From: Acidobacteria bacterium 37-71-11
GTDB lineage: Bacteria > Acidobacteriota > Thermoanaerobaculia > Thermoanaerobaculales > Thermoanaerobaculaceae
Assembly: GCA_002279285.1 (NCBI GenBank)
Contig: NCBR01000128.1
Span: 1 to 7,134, forward strand
Direction: 5' to 3'
Length of the DNA stretch: 7,134 bases
Below the pieces are notes generated by a model. It saw only the letters and a list, made by a program, of their open reading frames with translations, did no database searches and had not been told where the DNA came from. Each line of letters starts with the position of its first letter. Position 1 is the first letter of the stretch. Made by a program: the position numbers and the translations under genes. This document shows, one piece after another, positions 6,068 through 7,134 of this stretch.

Positions 6068-7134
6068 ATGACTGATGCCGCGCACGACCTCGTGATCATC
6101 GGTTCCGGCCCCGGCGGCTACGTCGCCGCGATCCGCGCCGGCCAGCTCGGGCTGAACGTCCTCGTCGTGGAGAAGGATCCGTTCCTCGGCGGCACCTGCC
6201 TCCACCGCGGCTGCATCCCCACCAAGGCGCTGCTCCACACGGCCGACCTGCTGCAGCAGGCGCGCGAGGGCGGCAAGTTCGGCGTCGTCTGCAGCGGCGT
6301 GGCGCTCGACCTCGCCGCCGCCCACGCGCACCAGCATCGGGTCGTGGCCAAGAACGCCAAGGGCATCGAGGGCCTGTTCAAGAAGAACAAGGTCGCGTGG
6401 GTGCAGGGGACCGGCCGTCTCGCGGGCGGCCGGACGGTGGAGGTCACGAAGCCCGACGGCTCGACCGAGAAGTTTCAGGCGAAGAACATCATCCTGGCGA
6501 CCGGCTCGCGCTGCGGCGACCTGCCGTTCCTCGCCGCCGACGGCGACCGCCTCATCAACTCCGACCACGCGCTCGAACTCAACGAGGTGCCGGCGCGCCT
6601 GCTGGTGCTGGGCGCCGGCGCGGTCGGGATGGAGTTCGCGTCGGTCTTCTCCCGCTTCGGCGCCAAGGTCACGGTGGTCGAGCTGCTCGACCGCGTCCTG
6701 CCGCTCGAGGATGCCGACGTCTCCGCCGAGGTCGCCAAGGCGTTCCGCCGCCAGGGGATCGCGGTGCACGTCGCGACCCGTGTCGAGGACGCCAGGGTCG
6801 CGGACGGTGTCGTCCGTTGCAAGGCCGTCACCGCCGGCGGCGAGACGCTCGAGCTGGAGGCCGACAAACTGCTGCTGGCCGTCGGACGGCAAGCCAACTT
6901 CAAGGGGATCGGGCTCGAGAGCACGAAGGTCCAGATCGAGCGCGGCCGCATCATCGTGGACGAGTTCTGCCGCACTCGCGAGGAAGGCGTGTACGCACTC
7001 GGCGACCTGCTCACCACCCCGTGGCTCGCCCACGTCGCCTCGATGCAGGGCGTCCTGGCCGCCGAGCACATTGCGGGGAAGAACCCGCCGCCGATCAACT
7101 ACAACCAGGTGCCGTCGTGCACGTACTGCTGGCC
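6068..7134 (+). CDS. lpdA: Dihydrolipoyl dehydrogenase (E3), 3' truncated by window end
   Basis: A flavoprotein disulfide reductase that reoxidises dihydrolipoyl groups with NAD+ in 2-oxoacid dehydrogenase complexes and the glycine cleavage system, in the cytoplasm. The first 355 residues are visible, of a family length near 460-470. Motifs in order: FAD-binding GSGPGG (12-17) with ribose-binding E35, redox-active GGTCLHRGCIPTK with Cys44 and Cys49, ATGSR (144-148), NAD-binding GAGAVG (182-187) followed by E205, the second FAD motif GVYALGD (307-313), LAHVASMQG (320-328) and EHIAGKNPPP (333-342), then PSCTYC (349-354). The CLHRGC disulfide and E205 point to lipoamide dehydrogenase with NAD rather than glutathione or mercuric reductase. 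The dimerisation domain with the catalytic His-Glu pair lies beyond the window. The ATG at 6068 has a strong ribosome binding site, GGAGGAAG (6053-6060), seven bases upstream. The gene is 66 bases after the cupredoxin-like gene, with its own candidate -10. Partner E1/E2 genes are not in view. Confidence 0.96.
   Translation, partial: MTDAAHDLVIIGSGPGGYVAAIRAGQLGLNVLVVEKDPFLGGTCLHRGCIPTKALLHTADLLQQAREGGKFGVVCSGVALDLAAAHAHQHRVVAKNAKGIEGLFKKNKVAWVQGTGRLAGGRTVEVTKPDGSTEKFQAKNIILATGSRCGDLPFLAADGDRLINSDHALELNEVPARLLVLGAGAVGMEFASVFSRFGAKVTVVELLDRVLPLEDADVSAEVAKAFRRQGIAVHVATRVEDARVADGVVRCKAVTAGGETLELEADKLLLAVGRQANFKGIGLESTKVQIERGRIIVDEFCRTREEGVYALGDLLTTPWLAHVASMQGVLAAEHIAGKNPPPINYNQVPSCTYCW

Noticed and set aside
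6023..7069. Minus-strand open frame (348 codons) opposite lpdA
   Set aside because: The opposite strand carries all dihydrolipoyl dehydrogenase motifs; the antisense product is a charged Arg/Asp/Glu-rich string with no family features.

Overview
The window is very GC-rich (about 70% by eye) and comes from a bacterial chromosome. Four genes are complete and a fifth runs off the right edge. The serine/threonine kinase fused to TPR repeats, with the N-terminal signature IGTTVSHYTIVERLGGGGMGVVFKAEDTR, is a type abundant in Acidobacteriota and related deep soil or sediment lineages (Gemmatimonadota, Eisenbacteria-like groups). A fused membrane spermidine-synthase-like protein fits the same groups. 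This placement is an inference from gene style; there is no rRNA or other phylogenetic marker in the window.

Layout: (1) Positions 1-167 hold no gene, only a GC-rich hairpin. (2) On the minus strand a two-gene unit runs from about 2811 down to 168: a 720-residue membrane protein with a central aminopropyltransferase/methyltransferase-like domain, followed almost without a gap by a free methionine-(R)-sulfoxide reductase (fRMsr, YebR/MsrC type) with all three conserved cysteines. (3) Positions 2812-2974 form a divergent intergenic region with candidate promoters in both directions. The minus-strand one sits so close to its ATG that the transcript may be leaderless. (4) On the plus strand, 2975-5566 encodes a transmembrane Ser/Thr kinase with a FlgO/TolB-N-like domain and about nine TPR units. 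(5) A strong hairpin (5589-5614) separates it from a 121-residue basic protein that looks like a cupredoxin-type beta sandwich without copper ligands (5636-6001). (6) A dihydrolipoyl dehydrogenase gene starts at 6068 behind its own candidate -10 element and strong ribosome binding site, and is cut off by the window end after 355 codons.

Functional links are modest. The minus-strand pair is probably one transcript and may tie a membrane-bound polyamine-type enzyme to repair of free oxidised methionine. The kinase is a likely one-protein sensor or scaffold with no recognisable substrate beside it. The dihydrolipoyl dehydrogenase is probably the first or an early gene of a 2-oxoacid dehydrogenase or glycine-cleavage related locus beyond the window. 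I see no mobile element, CRISPR array, tRNA or rRNA, and no clear evidence of a wholly new system. The least explained items are the copper-less cupredoxin-like protein, the degenerate SAM motif of the membrane enzyme and the overlapping leader ORF at the kinase start.
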